This document shows positions 19,054 through 28,298 of a stretch of DNA of 64,000 nucleotides, piece after piece (positions within the stretch are counted from its first letter, which is position 1; each line of letters opens with the position of its first letter). Made by a program: the position numbers and the translations under genes. The notes beneath the pieces were generated by a model. It was not told the DNA's origin, did not search any database, and saw only the letters and a program-made list of their open reading frames with translations. This DNA is from Burkholderiales bacterium (lineage in GTDB: Bacteria; Pseudomonadota; Gammaproteobacteria; Burkholderiales; Burkholderiaceae_C), in the NCBI GenBank assembly GCA_028868825.1, contig JAGWTU010000025.1, forward strand, positions 1 through 64,000. Direction: 5' to 3'.

Positions 19054-20709
19054 ATGAACGCCGCCACCGCCGCTGCCGACCCCGATGTCCTCGTGATGGG
19101 TGGCGGCCTCGCGGGCCTGACGCTGGCGCTGCAACTGCGCCGTCGCCTGCCCGAGCTGCGCATCCTCGTGCTCGAGCGGCGCAGCCATCCGGTGCCCGAG
19201 TCGTGCCACAAGATAGGCGAATCGAGCGTCGAAATCGGCGCCCATTACTTCGAGCAGGTGCTCGGACTCGGCGAGCACCTGATGGGCGCGCAGCTGAAGA
19301 AATTCGGCTTCCGCTTCTTCTTCTCGCATGGCCGCGACGACATCGCCGGCGTCACCGAACTCGGCGCCAGCCGGCCGCTGGCCGTCGGCAGCTGGCAGAT
19401 CGATCGCGGCATCTTCGAGAACTTTCTCGGCGCCGAGGTGCAGCGCCGCGGCATCGAATTCGTCGACGAGGCGATGATCCGCAAGGTCACGCTGGCCGCC
19501 GACAAGAGCGACAAGAGCACGCGGCACGAAGTCAGCTGGCAGCGCGCCGGCGGGCCGCTGCGCACGACGCGCGCGCGCTGGGTTGTCGACGCCTGCGGCC
19601 GCGCCGGGCTGCTCAAGCGCCAGCTCGGGCTCGAGCGGCCGGCCGACCATGCGGCGCATGCGGTGTGGTTCCGCGTCAGCGCGCGCATCCGCGTCGACGA
19701 CTGGTCCGACGATCCGGCCTGGCGCGCGCGCTGCGCGACGCCGACGCGCTGGCTGTCGACGAACCATCTCGTCGGCCCCGGCTACTGGGTCTGGCTGATC
19801 CCGCTGGCCTCGGGTTCGCATTCGGTGGGCATCGTCGCCGACCCGCGCTGGCACGCGCTGGACACGATGAACACGTTCGAGCGCGCGATGGACTGGCTGG
19901 CCCTGCACCAGCCGCGGCTGCACCGCGACCTCGACCCGCTGCGCGACCGGCTGCAGGACTTCGCCTTCCTGCGCCGCTTCACCTGCGATTGCGAGCATCT
20001 GCTCTCGGCCGACCGCTGGGCGCTGGCCGGCGAGGCGGGGCGCTTCCTCGATCCGTTCTATTCGCCGGGCAGCGATTTCATCGCCATCGTCAACACCTAC
20101 ATCACCGACCTCGTCGCGCGCGACCACGCCGGGCTGGCGCTGGCCGCGCACACGCAGATCTACGACCAGATCCTGCGCTCGTTCTACGACAGCACGATGG
20201 CGCTGTACCGCGACCAGTACGGCATCTTCGGCGACCCCGAGGTGCTGCCGGTGAAGGTCGTCTGGGATTACAGCTACTACTGGAGCGTGCTGGCGCCGCT
20301 GTTCTTCCAGGGCCGGCTCACCGACCTGCGCGCGCTGTCGCAATTGCGCGATGAATTGACCACCTGCCGGCTGCTCAACGACGCCGTGCAGGCCTATCTG
20401 CGCCATTGGTCCGAGCGCAGCGAACGGCGCAATCCGCCGCGCATGCTCGATCAGGCCGCCGTGCCCTGGTTCGTCGAACTCAACCGCAGCCTGCAGGACC
20501 GCCAGGGCGACGCCGCCTTCGTCGAGGCGCTGCGCAAGGCGACGCGCCGACTGCGCGCGCTGGCCACCGAGATCCTGGCGCGCGGCGGCAGCGAGCATCC
20601 GGCGCTGGCCGGCAGCGAACTCGCGGCGGCCATCGAAGCCGGTGGCGGGCCGCTCGACGCCGGCTTCGCGATGCTGTTCCCGGCGCTGGCAGCGGCACCG
20701 GCCAACTGA
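19054..20709 (+). CDS. FAD-dependent halogenase-like oxidoreductase
   Basis: A 551-residue flavoprotein at the end of the pigment operon. It has the dinucleotide-binding motif VMGGGLAGLTLALQL (residues about 15-29), a CHKIGESSVE segment and YWVWLIPLASG near residue 245, which fits the WxWxIP motif used to recognise flavin-dependent halogenases. It is close to the tryptophan-halogenase-like proteins of xanthomonadin/aryl-polyene clusters. If active, it could brominate or chlorinate the aryl head or chain; a non-halogenating role in polyene desaturation is the alternative. The reaction cannot be decided from sequence. Confidence 0.82.
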   Translation: MNAATAAADPDVLVMGGGLAGLTLALQLRRRLPELRILVLERRSHPVPESCHKIGESSVEIGAHYFEQVLGLGEHLMGAQLKKFGFRFFFSHGRDDIAGVTELGASRPLAVGSWQIDRGIFENFLGAEVQRRGIEFVDEAMIRKVTLAADKSDKSTRHEVSWQRAGGPLRTTRARWVVDACGRAGLLKRQLGLERPADHAAHAVWFRVSARIRVDDWSDDPAWRARCATPTRWLSTNHLVGPGYWVWLIPLASGSHSVGIVADPRWHALDTMNTFERAMDWLALHQPRLHRDLDPLRDRLQDFAFLRRFTCDCEHLLSADRWALAGEAGRFLDPFYSPGSDFIAIVNTYITDLVARDHAGLALAAHTQIYDQILRSFYDSTMALYRDQYGIFGDPEVLPVKVVWDYSYYWSVLAPLFFQGRLTDLRALSQLRDELTTCRLLNDAVQAYLRHWSERSERRNPPRMLDQAAVPWFVELNRSLQDRQGDAAFVEALRKATRRLRALATEILARGGSEHPALAGSELAAAIEAGGGPLDAGFAMLFPALAAAPAN

Positions 20710-20753
20710 TTTCAGTTTCTCCCACCGCCCCCAAAAAACCAGGAGCGATCACG

Positions 20754-22736
20754 ATGTCCATCCATAGCCTGCGGCGAGCCCAGGCCGTCCTCGTCGTGCT
20801 CGCCGGCGCCGGCGCCTGCGGTGCCGGCGCGCAAACGAGCCCGCAAGCGGCCGCGCCTGCAACCCAGGCCGCGCAAAAAGCCGTGCTCGGTGCGCTGCCG
20901 TTCAACGACCGGCGCGATTTCGACGATGCCCGCGCCGGGTTCGTCGCCACGCTGCCCGACGCCACCGTCACCGCCGCCGACGGCCACCTCGTGTTCAGCC
21001 AGAAGCCCTACGCATTCCTGCAAGGCGAGGCGCCCGACACCGTCAACCCCAGCCTCTGGCGCCAGGCCCAGCTGAACGCGATCCACGGCCTGTTCAAGGT
21101 CACCGACCGCGTCTACCAGGTGCGCGGACTCGACCTCTCGAACATGACGATCGTCGAGGGCGAGCACAGCCTGATCGTCGTCGACACGCTGCTCAGTGCC
21201 GAGACCGCGCATGCCGCGCTCGAGCTGTACTACGGCCATCGCCCGCGCCTGCCGGTGGGCACCGTGATCTACACCCATGGCCATGCCGACCATTTCGGCG
21301 GCGTCAAGGGCGTCGTCGACGCCGCCGACGTCGCCGCCGGCAAGGTGCAGATCATCGCCCCGCAGGGATTCATGGAGACGGCGGTCGCCGAGAACATCCT
21401 CGCCGGCAACGCGATGAGCCGGCGCGCCCAATACATGTACGGCCAGACGCTGGCACCGGGACCGCGCGGCGCCGTCGACACCGGGCTGGGCAAGGCGCTG
21501 TCGCATGGGACGATCACGTTGATCGCGCCGACCTCGACGGTGGACCGCAATATGGAGCGGCGAACCATCGACGGCGTCGACATCGTGTTCGAGCTCGCGC
21601 CGGGCAGCGAGGCGCCGGCCGAGATGATTCTCTACTTCCCGCAGTTCCACCTGCTGGACATGGCCGAGGACGTGACGCACAACATGCACAACCTGTACAC
21701 GCTGCGCGGGGCCGAGGTGCGCGACCCCAAGCGCTGGTCGAGCTACATCGGCGAGGCGATCGAGGCCTTCGGCGGCGATGTCCAGGTCGTGCTCGCCCAG
21801 CACCACTGGCCGGTGCAGGGCCACGACCGCGTGCTCGACCTGCTGAAGAAGCACCGCGACCTCTACGCCTACATCGGCGACCAGTCGTTGCGCCTGCTCA
21901 ACGAGGGCTGCACGGCCGACGAGATCGCGGCCCGGCTGCGGCTGCCGGCCAGCCTCGAGCATGAATGGTCGGCGCGCGGCTACTACGGCACGCTGAGCCA
22001 CAACGCCAAGGCCGTCTACCAGAAGTACCTCGGCTGGTACGACGCGAATCCGGCCGACCTGAACCCGCTGCCGCCGGTGGAGTCGGCGCGCAAGACGGTC
22101 GAGTACATGGGCGGCGCCGATGCGGTGCTGGTGCGCGCCCGCGCCGACTACGCCAAGGGCGAATACCGCTGGGTCGCCAGCGCGATGAAGCAGCTCGTCT
22201 ACGCCGACCCCGCGAATCGCGCGGCGCGCGAGCTCGGCGCCGCGGCGCTCGAACAGCTGGGCTACCACAGCGAGGCCGGCCCCTGGCGCGGCGCCTATCT
22301 CGTCGGCGCGCAGGAGCTGCGCGCCGGGCCGCCGAAGCTGCCCGGCACCAGCACGCTCACCGCCGACACGCTGCAGGCGGTGTCGACCGAGATGTTCTTC
22401 GACTACCTCGGCGTGCGCCTGAACGGCCCGCGCGCCGAAGGGCGCCACATCGTCGTCAACTGGAACTTCACGGCGCCGCGCGAGCAATACGTGCTGAACC
22501 TCGAGAACTCGGCGCTGACGCATGTCGCCGGCCGCCAGGACCCGCAGGCCGACGCGACGGTGACGCTGACGCGCGCGACGCTCGATGCGGTGACGCTGCG
22601 CCGCATCAGTTTCCCCGAAGCGATGAAGTCGGGCCAGATCCGCGTCGAAGGCGATCCGCGCAAGGTCGGAGAGCTGCTCTCGCTGCTCGACAACTTCGAC
22701 CCCTCGTTCGCCATCGTCGAGCCGCTGGCGCCCTGA
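20754..22736 (+). CDS. Secreted alkyl sulfatase, metallo-beta-lactamase fold
   Basis: A 660-residue SdsA1/linear-alkylsulfatase relative. A signal peptide ends near residue 26 (GAGAQTSP). The metal-binding motif is THGHADHFGG (about 173-182), followed by AEDVTHNMHNLYTLRGAEVRD and QHHWPVQGHDRVLD, typical of this family. The C-terminal third includes the dimerisation domain and a sterol-carrier-like domain (MFFDYLGVRLNGP to the end). It cleaves alkyl sulfates such as detergents to alcohols and sulfate in the periplasm. AGGAG at 20741-20745 lies 8 bp before the ATG. It starts 44 bp after the pigment operon; read-through is possible but functional linkage is not obvious. Confidence 0.92.
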   Translation: MSIHSLRRAQAVLVVLAGAGACGAGAQTSPQAAAPATQAAQKAVLGALPFNDRRDFDDARAGFVATLPDATVTAADGHLVFSQKPYAFLQGEAPDTVNPSLWRQAQLNAIHGLFKVTDRVYQVRGLDLSNMTIVEGEHSLIVVDTLLSAETAHAALELYYGHRPRLPVGTVIYTHGHADHFGGVKGVVDAADVAAGKVQIIAPQGFMETAVAENILAGNAMSRRAQYMYGQTLAPGPRGAVDTGLGKALSHGTITLIAPTSTVDRNMERRTIDGVDIVFELAPGSEAPAEMILYFPQFHLLDMAEDVTHNMHNLYTLRGAEVRDPKRWSSYIGEAIEAFGGDVQVVLAQHHWPVQGHDRVLDLLKKHRDLYAYIGDQSLRLLNEGCTADEIAARLRLPASLEHEWSARGYYGTLSHNAKAVYQKYLGWYDANPADLNPLPPVESARKTVEYMGGADAVLVRARADYAKGEYRWVASAMKQLVYADPANRAARELGAAALEQLGYHSEAGPWRGAYLVGAQELRAGPPKLPGTSTLTADTLQAVSTEMFFDYLGVRLNGPRAEGRHIVVNWNFTAPREQYVLNLENSALTHVAGRQDPQADATVTLTRATLDAVTLRRISFPEAMKSGQIRVEGDPRKVGELLSLLDNFDPSFAIVEPLAP

Positions 22737-22807
22737 AGCGGCGCCGCTGCAAGCGCGCGGGAATCGAGGCAGACTGACGTCCTGTCGCCAGCCCTGGAGG
22801 AAAACGC

Positions 22808-23704
22808 ATGCATCGCCGATCCACTGTAGAAGCCGCCCCGCCGTCGCCCGATCTGGCCCGCCGCGGCTTCGTCGCCGCCGCCTCGCTCGCCGGCGGCCTC
22901 GGCGGCTTCGCCCCGGCGGCCGGCGCGGCCGATGCCGCCGTCACCGAGACCGACGTCACGATCGAGACGCCCGACGGCCATTGCGACGCCGCCTACTTCC
23001 ATCCGGCCGCCGGCAAGCATCCGGGCGTGATCGTCTGGACCGACGCCTTCGGCCTGCGCCCGTCGATGCGCGGCATCGGCCGCCGCCTCGCGGCGCAGGG
23101 CTATGCGGTGCTGGTGCCGAATCCGTTCTATCGCGTGGCCAAGTCGCCGGTTGTCGAGAGCGCGGCGAATTTCGATTTCACCGACAAGACGGCCTTCGAC
23201 AAGCTGCGCCCGCTGATGGCCTCGGTCGGCGCCGCCGGCGCCGCCGAAAGGGACGCGCGGGCCTTCGTCGGCTTCCTCGACGCCCAGGCCGCCGTCGACC
23301 GCGCGAAGCCAGTCGGCACCCAGGGCTACTGCATGGGCGGTGCGCTGGTCGTGCGCACCGCGGCGGCACTGCCGGAGCGCATCGGCGCCGGCGCCTCGTT
23401 CCACGGCGGCGGCCTCGTCACCGACAAGCCCGACAGCCCGCACCGGCTGGCGCCGAAGATCAAGGCGCGCATGTATTTCGGCATCGCCTCGAACGACGAC
23501 CAGCGCCAACCCGATGCCAAGGACGACCTGGAGGAGGCCTTCGAAGCGGCGAAGAACCCGGCGACGATCGTCGTCTACCCGGCACGCCACGGCTGGTGCG
23601 TGCCCGACATGCCCAAGGAAGCGGGATCGCCGATCTACAACGAGGCCGAGGCCGAACGTGCCTGGGCAGCGCTGCTGGCGCTGTACCGCGGCGCGCTGGG
23701 CTGA
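22808..23704 (+). CDS. Exported dienelactone hydrolase family protein
   Basis: A 298-residue alpha/beta hydrolase. LARRGFVAAASLAGGLGG near residues 17-34 looks like a twin-arginine export signal. The nucleophile elbow has Cys in QGYCMGGAL (about 178), and the catalytic His lies in ARHGWCVPDM, as in dienelactone hydrolases. Substrates of exported members are mostly unknown; esters or lactones are plausible. An AGGA-type ribosome site (cctggaggaaaac) precedes the ATG. It stands alone, 71 bp after the alkylsulfatase gene. Confidence 0.87.
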   Translation: MHRRSTVEAAPPSPDLARRGFVAAASLAGGLGGFAPAAGAADAAVTETDVTIETPDGHCDAAYFHPAAGKHPGVIVWTDAFGLRPSMRGIGRRLAAQGYAVLVPNPFYRVAKSPVVESAANFDFTDKTAFDKLRPLMASVGAAGAAERDARAFVGFLDAQAAVDRAKPVGTQGYCMGGALVVRTAAALPERIGAGASFHGGGLVTDKPDSPHRLAPKIKARMYFGIASNDDQRQPDAKDDLEEAFEAAKNPATIVVYPARHGWCVPDMPKEAGSPIYNEAEAERAWAALLALYRGALG

Positions 23705-23743
23705 CGGCCGGCCTCGACGCGGCGGCCGGCCCGCCGGCCGGAC

Positions 23744-24481
23744 TCAGAGTGCGATCTGCAACCTCGCCGAGACCATGTCCGCGTGGCGCCCGCCTATGGT
23801 GCCGAGCAGAACGCCGATCTGCCATTGCAGGTGCCGGCCGCCGTCGGCGTCGGTGCTGCCGTACAGCGCCGGCCCCGCCCGGTGCGATTGTTGGCTGAGC
23901 GGCGCCCAATGGCGCCAGGGCCCGAGTTCGCCGAGGCCGAACAGCCCCAGTTGCAGACCGCGCCGCAGCGGGTGCCGCAGCTGCCATTGGTAGGTCAGCT
24001 GCGTCGGGTCGCCGCCGGCGGTGCCGAAGCCGCCGACCGCGAAGGCGTTCAGATTGACCTTCGTGCGCCCGAACTCGGTCGCCAGCGCCGGGCCGAGCTC
24101 GAAGACATCGCTCGCCCGATCGCCCGACTCGCGGCCGATGCGGCTGTGGATGGCGAGGTCGACCGCGTATTCGCCCTGGGTCAGCAGCACGTCGTTGAGC
24201 CAGTTGTAGGTGTCGACGTTGAACGGCCCGCGCGAGGGTCCGATGCCGCTGACGAGCAGCTCGGTCGTCCAGCGCGAATTGACGCCGTAGACGATGCCGA
24301 TCTCGGGCCACAGCGTCGCCGCGCGGCCGCCGAACCGGATCGACCAGTAGCGCAGATCCAGCGCCACCGCGCCCGGTTCGTTGTAGATGTCGACGACGTA
24401 GTAGCCGGGTTCGGCCCGCGCCGCTGCGCACCCGAGCGCGAACAAGGTCACGGCCGCGCGTCGGCTGAATTTCCCGGGCAT
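23744..24481 (-). CDS. Exported beta-rich protein of unknown function
   Basis: Not assigned to a family. The 245-residue protein has a signal peptide (hydrophobic stretch ending CAAARAEPG). The mature part alternates hydrophobic and polar residues, with many Trp, Tyr and Gly, for example LRYWSIRFGGRAATLWPEIG and LQWQIGVLLGTIGGRHADMV. It ends with Leu after alternating residues (SARLQIAL), which suggests an outer-membrane beta-barrel or porin-like fold. It is transcribed convergently with the hydrolase gene and divergently from the cupredoxin-like gene, whose promoter it probably shares in 24482-24560. Confidence 0.65.
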   Translation of the reverse strand: MPGKFSRRAAVTLFALGCAAARAEPGYYVVDIYNEPGAVALDLRYWSIRFGGRAATLWPEIGIVYGVNSRWTTELLVSGIGPSRGPFNVDTYNWLNDVLLTQGEYAVDLAIHSRIGRESGDRASDVFELGPALATEFGRTKVNLNAFAVGGFGTAGGDPTQLTYQWQLRHPLRRGLQLGLFGLGELGPWRHWAPLSQQSHRAGPALYGSTDADGGRHLQWQIGVLLGTIGGRHADMVSARLQIAL

Positions 24482-24560
24482 CCCAAGCTCTCCTAGTCCT
24501 CGGTATTATCCGCGCCGTCTCCACGGGATAGCGCCGTCGTTCAGCGCCGAAGGGTATCAG

Positions 24561-25187
24561 TTGACGCCAGCGGGGTCTCATAAGCGAACTTCGGTCGCGA
24601 CCCGCTGCGCGGTCGCATTGCTGGCCGTCGGCGCGTCGCTCGGCGCCACCGCCGTGCCGCTCGAGTTCCAGGTCCGCGATGTCGCGGGCAAGCCGCTGGC
24701 CGACGCCGTGCTCGCCGTTCAATTGGCGGGTCAGCCGGGCCGCGCGGCGGCAGGCGCCGTGGCCCAGATGGCGCAGCGCGACCGCCGCTTCCAGCCCCAT
24801 GTGCTCGTCGTGCAGACCGGCACCGCGGTCAGCTTCCCGAATTTCGACACCGTGCGCCACCATGTGTATTCGTTCTCGACGACGAAGAAGTTCGACATCA
24901 AGCTCTACGCCGGCACGCCGGCACGGCCCGAGATCTTCGACCGCCCCGGCGTCGCCACGCTCGGCTGCAACATCCACGACAGCATGAGCGCGCACATCGT
25001 CGTCGTCGACACGCCGATCTACACCAAGACCGACACCGGCGGCGCGGCGCGGCTCGATCTGCCGCGCGGCACGCACCGCCTGTACTACTGGCACCCGGAC
25101 CTGGGCACACCGACGCTGCGCGAGCAGGAGCTCGTCGTCGGCGCGGGCACGGGGCGCATCGAGCTGACGCTGCGGCCCGCCGAGTGA
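24561..25187 (+). CDS. Exported cupredoxin-like protein (methylamine-utilisation type)
   Basis: A 208-residue exported protein, probably starting at TTG 24561, with a signal peptide ending near SLGATAVPLE. It combines a carboxypeptidase-regulatory-like fold with copper-site residues typical of plastocyanin-like proteins: His in VRHHVYSF and Cys/His/Met in LGCNIHDSMSAHI. Such proteins are often labelled methylamine utilisation protein, but no mau genes are here. It may bind copper in the periplasm. The last codons overlap the start of the GGDEF-EAL gene, so a sensory link between the two is plausible but unproven. Confidence 0.75.
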   Translation: MTPAGSHKRTSVATRCAVALLAVGASLGATAVPLEFQVRDVAGKPLADAVLAVQLAGQPGRAAAGAVAQMAQRDRRFQPHVLVVQTGTAVSFPNFDTVRHHVYSFSTTKKFDIKLYAGTPARPEIFDRPGVATLGCNIHDSMSAHIVVVDTPIYTKTDTGGAARLDLPRGTHRLYYWHPDLGTPTLREQELVVGAGTGRIELTLRPAE

Positions 25188-27649
25188 TGGCGATGCGGCT
25201 CCCCGACTTCCTCAACCCGCGCCGCCTCGAAGGCCGCATCGTCGCCCTCTTCGGCGCGCTGCTGCTGACGGTGCTGCTGATCGGCTATCTGCTGACCCAG
25301 GTCTCGATCGAGCGCAACGAGGAGGACTCGCTGCGGCGCGAGCTGAGCAACGGCGAGCTCGTGCTGCGCCGGCTGCTGGTGCAGGATGCCGAACACCGCG
25401 AGGACGGCGCGCGACTGCTCGAGCGGGACTACGGTTTCCGCTCGGTGCTCGGCGAGGGGATGAAGGGGGCCGAGTTGCGCGACACCCTGAAGAGCAACCT
25501 CGAGGACGCGACGAAGCGACGCGCGAAGGCGGCGCTCGTCGCCTACGTCGACGCCGGCGGCAGGCTCGTCGGCGCGAGTTCCGACGACGCGGCGCCCTTC
25601 GTCGAGCGCTTCCGGCAGCTGCGGCAGCACGCGGCGTCGGCGCCGGCACCCGAGCGACTGGTGCTGGTCCAGGATCGCGCCTACCAGCTGATCTCGGTGC
25701 CGGTGCGGGCCGCCGGCCTGGGCGGCTGGATCCTCATGGCCTTCGAGCTCGACCGCAACCCGCTGCTCGAGCTGAACCGGCTCTCCAAGCTCGATTCGGT
25801 CTTCGTCCTCGGCGATGGGCGGCAGCGATGGCGTGCGCTGGGCGCGTCGGCCGAGGCGGCGGCGCTGCCGGCCGGGATCACCCCGCATCTGGCGGCGCGC
25901 GAGCCCTCGTTCTCGTTCGAGTCCGGCGGCGAGAAGATGCGTGCGCGCTATGTCGGGCTGATCGACGACGGCCGCCAGGAGTTCGGCGTCGTGCTGATGC
26001 GCTCCTACGACGATGCCGTGCGACCCTACGCGGCGCTCAAGCTCAACCTCGTCGAACTCACGGCGGCCAGCGTGCTCGTCTTCGCGCTCGGCAGCGTGCT
26101 GTTCGCGCGCCGCATCAGCGGCCCGCTGCGCCGCCTCGGCGCGCTCGCCGGCCGCCTGGAGCGCGGCGATTTCGCGCAGACCGTGGACGTGCGCTCGAAC
26201 GACGAGATCGGCGAGCTCGCGCGCGCCTTCGAGGCGATGCGGCTGGGCATCCAGGCGCGCAGCGAGGACGTGCTGCGGCTGGCCTACTGGGACAGCCTGA
26301 CCGGACTGCCCAACCGCGAGCAGTTCACGCGCAAGGTCCAGGAGGCGCTGCTGGCCACGCCCGCGGGCGCCGCGCCTGGCGCCCCGGGCGCACCCGGCCA
26401 CTGCGCGCTGCTGATGCTCGACCTCGACCGCTTCAAGCATGTCAACGACGTGCTCGGCCTGCGCATCGGCGACCGGCTGCTGTGCTCGGTCGCCGAGCGG
26501 CTGAGCCGGCTCGCGCGGCCCGACGCCGCGGCCGGCGGCACGCCGTCGGTGGCGCGCCTGGGCGGCGACGAGTTCGCCGTGCTGCTGCCGGACCGCGGAC
26601 GCGAGGCGGCACTGGCGATGGCACAGCGCATCCAGCAGGATTTCGAGACGCCGCTGGTGATGGACGACCAGACGGTCGACCTCGGCAGCAGCATCGGCAT
26701 CGTGCTCGCACCCGAGCATGGGGGCGAAGCCAGCGTTCTGCTGTCGCGCGCCGAGATGGCGATGTACGCGGCCAAGCGCCAGCAATCGGGCTGGCGCGTG
26801 TTCGACAGCTCGCTCGATACCGGCAGCCAGGACTCGCTGTCGCTGCTCAGCGAGCTGCGGCGCGCGCTCGAGCGCAGCGAGCTCGTGCTCTACCTGCAGC
26901 CCAAGGTCGACCTCAAGACCCGCCGCACCATCGCCGCCGAGGCGCTCGTGCGCTGGCAGCATCCGCAGCGCGGGCTCGTGCCGCCGATGCAGTTCATCCC
27001 CTTCGCCGAGCGCACGGGTTTCATCCGCAAGCTCACGAACTGGGTCGTCGACGCGGCGGCGGCGGCCTGGGTCGACTGCCGCGCGCGCGGCCTGTCGTTG
27101 CGCATCAGCGTCAACCTCTCGGCGCTGGACCTGATGGACCAGGACCTGCCGGCCAAGTTCGGCGCCATGCTGGCACGCCATGGCGTGCCGACGTCGGCGC
27201 TGTGCCTGGAGATCACCGAGAGCGCGATCATGGACGACCCGCAGCGCGCGCTCGTCACGCTGCAGCAGCTCAGCGCGATGGGATTCAGGCTCTCGATAGA
27301 CGATTTCGGCACCGGCTATTCGTCGCTGGCGTATCTCAAGCGGCTGCCGGTCGACGAACTCAAGATCGACAAGAGCTTCGTGCTGGCGATGGAGCGTGAC
27401 CTGGGCGACGCGAAGATCGTGCGCTCGACGATCGAGCTCGCCCACAACCTGGGCTTGAGCGTCGTCGCCGAGGGGCTCGAGACGGCGACGAGCTGGCGCC
27501 TGCTCGAGGCGCTGGGCTGCGACGAAGGCCAGGGCTATTTCATCGCGCGGCCGATGCCGGCCGAGGATTTCGCCGACTGGGTCCGGTCCTGGCAGGAGCC
27601 CGACCTCGGCGTTGGCTCGATAGACACGATGATGTCGGAACTCGGCTGA
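25187..27649 (+). CDS. Membrane GGDEF-EAL cyclic-di-GMP enzyme
   Basis: An ~820-residue protein. A transmembrane helix (about 17-38) is followed by a periplasmic sensor of ~230 residues, a second helix (about 285-303), a HAMP-type linker, a GGDEF domain with intact LGGDEF (about 460) and an EAL domain with intact AEALVRW (about 583). The DDFGTGYSSLAYL and KIDKSF motifs of active phosphodiesterases are present. Both synthetic and degradative motifs are complete, so either activity is possible. The start is ATG 25187 (GTG 25184 in frame), overlapping the cupredoxin-like gene. The partner encoded upstream may be its periplasmic signal protein; that is inference. Confidence 0.92.
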   Translation: MAMRLPDFLNPRRLEGRIVALFGALLLTVLLIGYLLTQVSIERNEEDSLRRELSNGELVLRRLLVQDAEHREDGARLLERDYGFRSVLGEGMKGAELRDTLKSNLEDATKRRAKAALVAYVDAGGRLVGASSDDAAPFVERFRQLRQHAASAPAPERLVLVQDRAYQLISVPVRAAGLGGWILMAFELDRNPLLELNRLSKLDSVFVLGDGRQRWRALGASAEAAALPAGITPHLAAREPSFSFESGGEKMRARYVGLIDDGRQEFGVVLMRSYDDAVRPYAALKLNLVELTAASVLVFALGSVLFARRISGPLRRLGALAGRLERGDFAQTVDVRSNDEIGELARAFEAMRLGIQARSEDVLRLAYWDSLTGLPNREQFTRKVQEALLATPAGAAPGAPGAPGHCALLMLDLDRFKHVNDVLGLRIGDRLLCSVAERLSRLARPDAAAGGTPSVARLGGDEFAVLLPDRGREAALAMAQRIQQDFETPLVMDDQTVDLGSSIGIVLAPEHGGEASVLLSRAEMAMYAAKRQQSGWRVFDSSLDTGSQDSLSLLSELRRALERSELVLYLQPKVDLKTRRTIAAEALVRWQHPQRGLVPPMQFIPFAERTGFIRKLTNWVVDAAAAAWVDCRARGLSLRISVNLSALDLMDQDLPAKFGAMLARHGVPTSALCLEITESAIMDDPQRALVTLQQLSAMGFRLSIDDFGTGYSSLAYLKRLPVDELKIDKSFVLAMERDLGDAKIVRSTIELAHNLGLSVVAEGLETATSWRLLEALGCDEGQGYFIARPMPAEDFADWVRSWQEPDLGVGSIDTMMSELG

Positions 27650-27671
27650 GCGGCCTGCGCGACACGCGCGG

Positions 27672-28100
27672 CTATTTCAGGATCAATATCGGCAAGCGGC
27701 TGCCGGCGAGCACCGCCTTGGTCTGCGAGCCGAACAGGAATTCGCCGAAAGGCCCGCGACCATGGGTCACCATCACGATCATGTCGCAGTCGTGCGACTC
27801 GGCGGCCTGAAGTATCGCCTTGTCGATGCGGGTCGCCGGGTGTGTCACGCCCTGGAACGCGACGCCCGCGGCCGCCGCCGCCGTCGCGAAATGCGCCAGC
27901 GATCGTTTCAGGTCCAGGGGCGTCTTGCGGTCGTCCGCGTCTTCCTCGTCGACCGGCGCCCGCTTGGATTTCGATGCCGAGGGCTCCACGGTGAAGCCGA
28001 CGATCGCGGCGCGCAATTGCGCGGCCAGCTCGATGCTGGCCTCGATGGCGCGATCGGTCAGTTCGCCGCCATCGATGGGCACCAGTAGGCGTTCGTACAT
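27672..28100 (-). CDS. Universal stress protein (first)
   Basis: A 142-residue UspA-domain protein beginning MYERLLVPIDGGELTDRAIE. The ATP-binding G-2x-G-9x-G(S/T) pattern is seen as THGRGPFGEFLFGSQTKAV, and the C-terminus ends SRLPILILK. It is a small cytoplasmic stress protein. It has an unusual charged insert with KSKRAPVDEEDADD around residues 45-60. It is convergent with the GGDEF-EAL gene (22 bp between stops). Confidence 0.92.
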   Translation of the reverse strand: MYERLLVPIDGGELTDRAIEASIELAAQLRAAIVGFTVEPSASKSKRAPVDEEDADDRKTPLDLKRSLAHFATAAAAAGVAFQGVTHPATRIDKAILQAAESHDCDMIVMVTHGRGPFGEFLFGSQTKAVLAGSRLPILILK

Positions 28101-28298
28101 GCGAGGTGGATCCTCCGGCCATGCGGCCGCGAAAGTGCATCGGACTGTCGGCTGCCGGCCGCGGGTCCGCTTTGACGCAAAGCAAATGATTTCCTCGCAT
28201 TCGGCGAAAACCCGAAAACCGGGGCCCCCGCGGGTCGGCGCCCGGCAGGGCTCGCGCGCGCCGGATAATCCCCGCAACTGCCTTGAGACGAGCACCGC

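Noticed and set aside
24482..24560. Riboswitch or leader RNA before the cupredoxin-like gene
   Set aside because: Too short, and no conserved core that I could recognise.
24561..25187. Part of a methylamine dehydrogenase (mau) cluster
   Set aside because: No mau genes surround it; the label comes only from a widespread domain.
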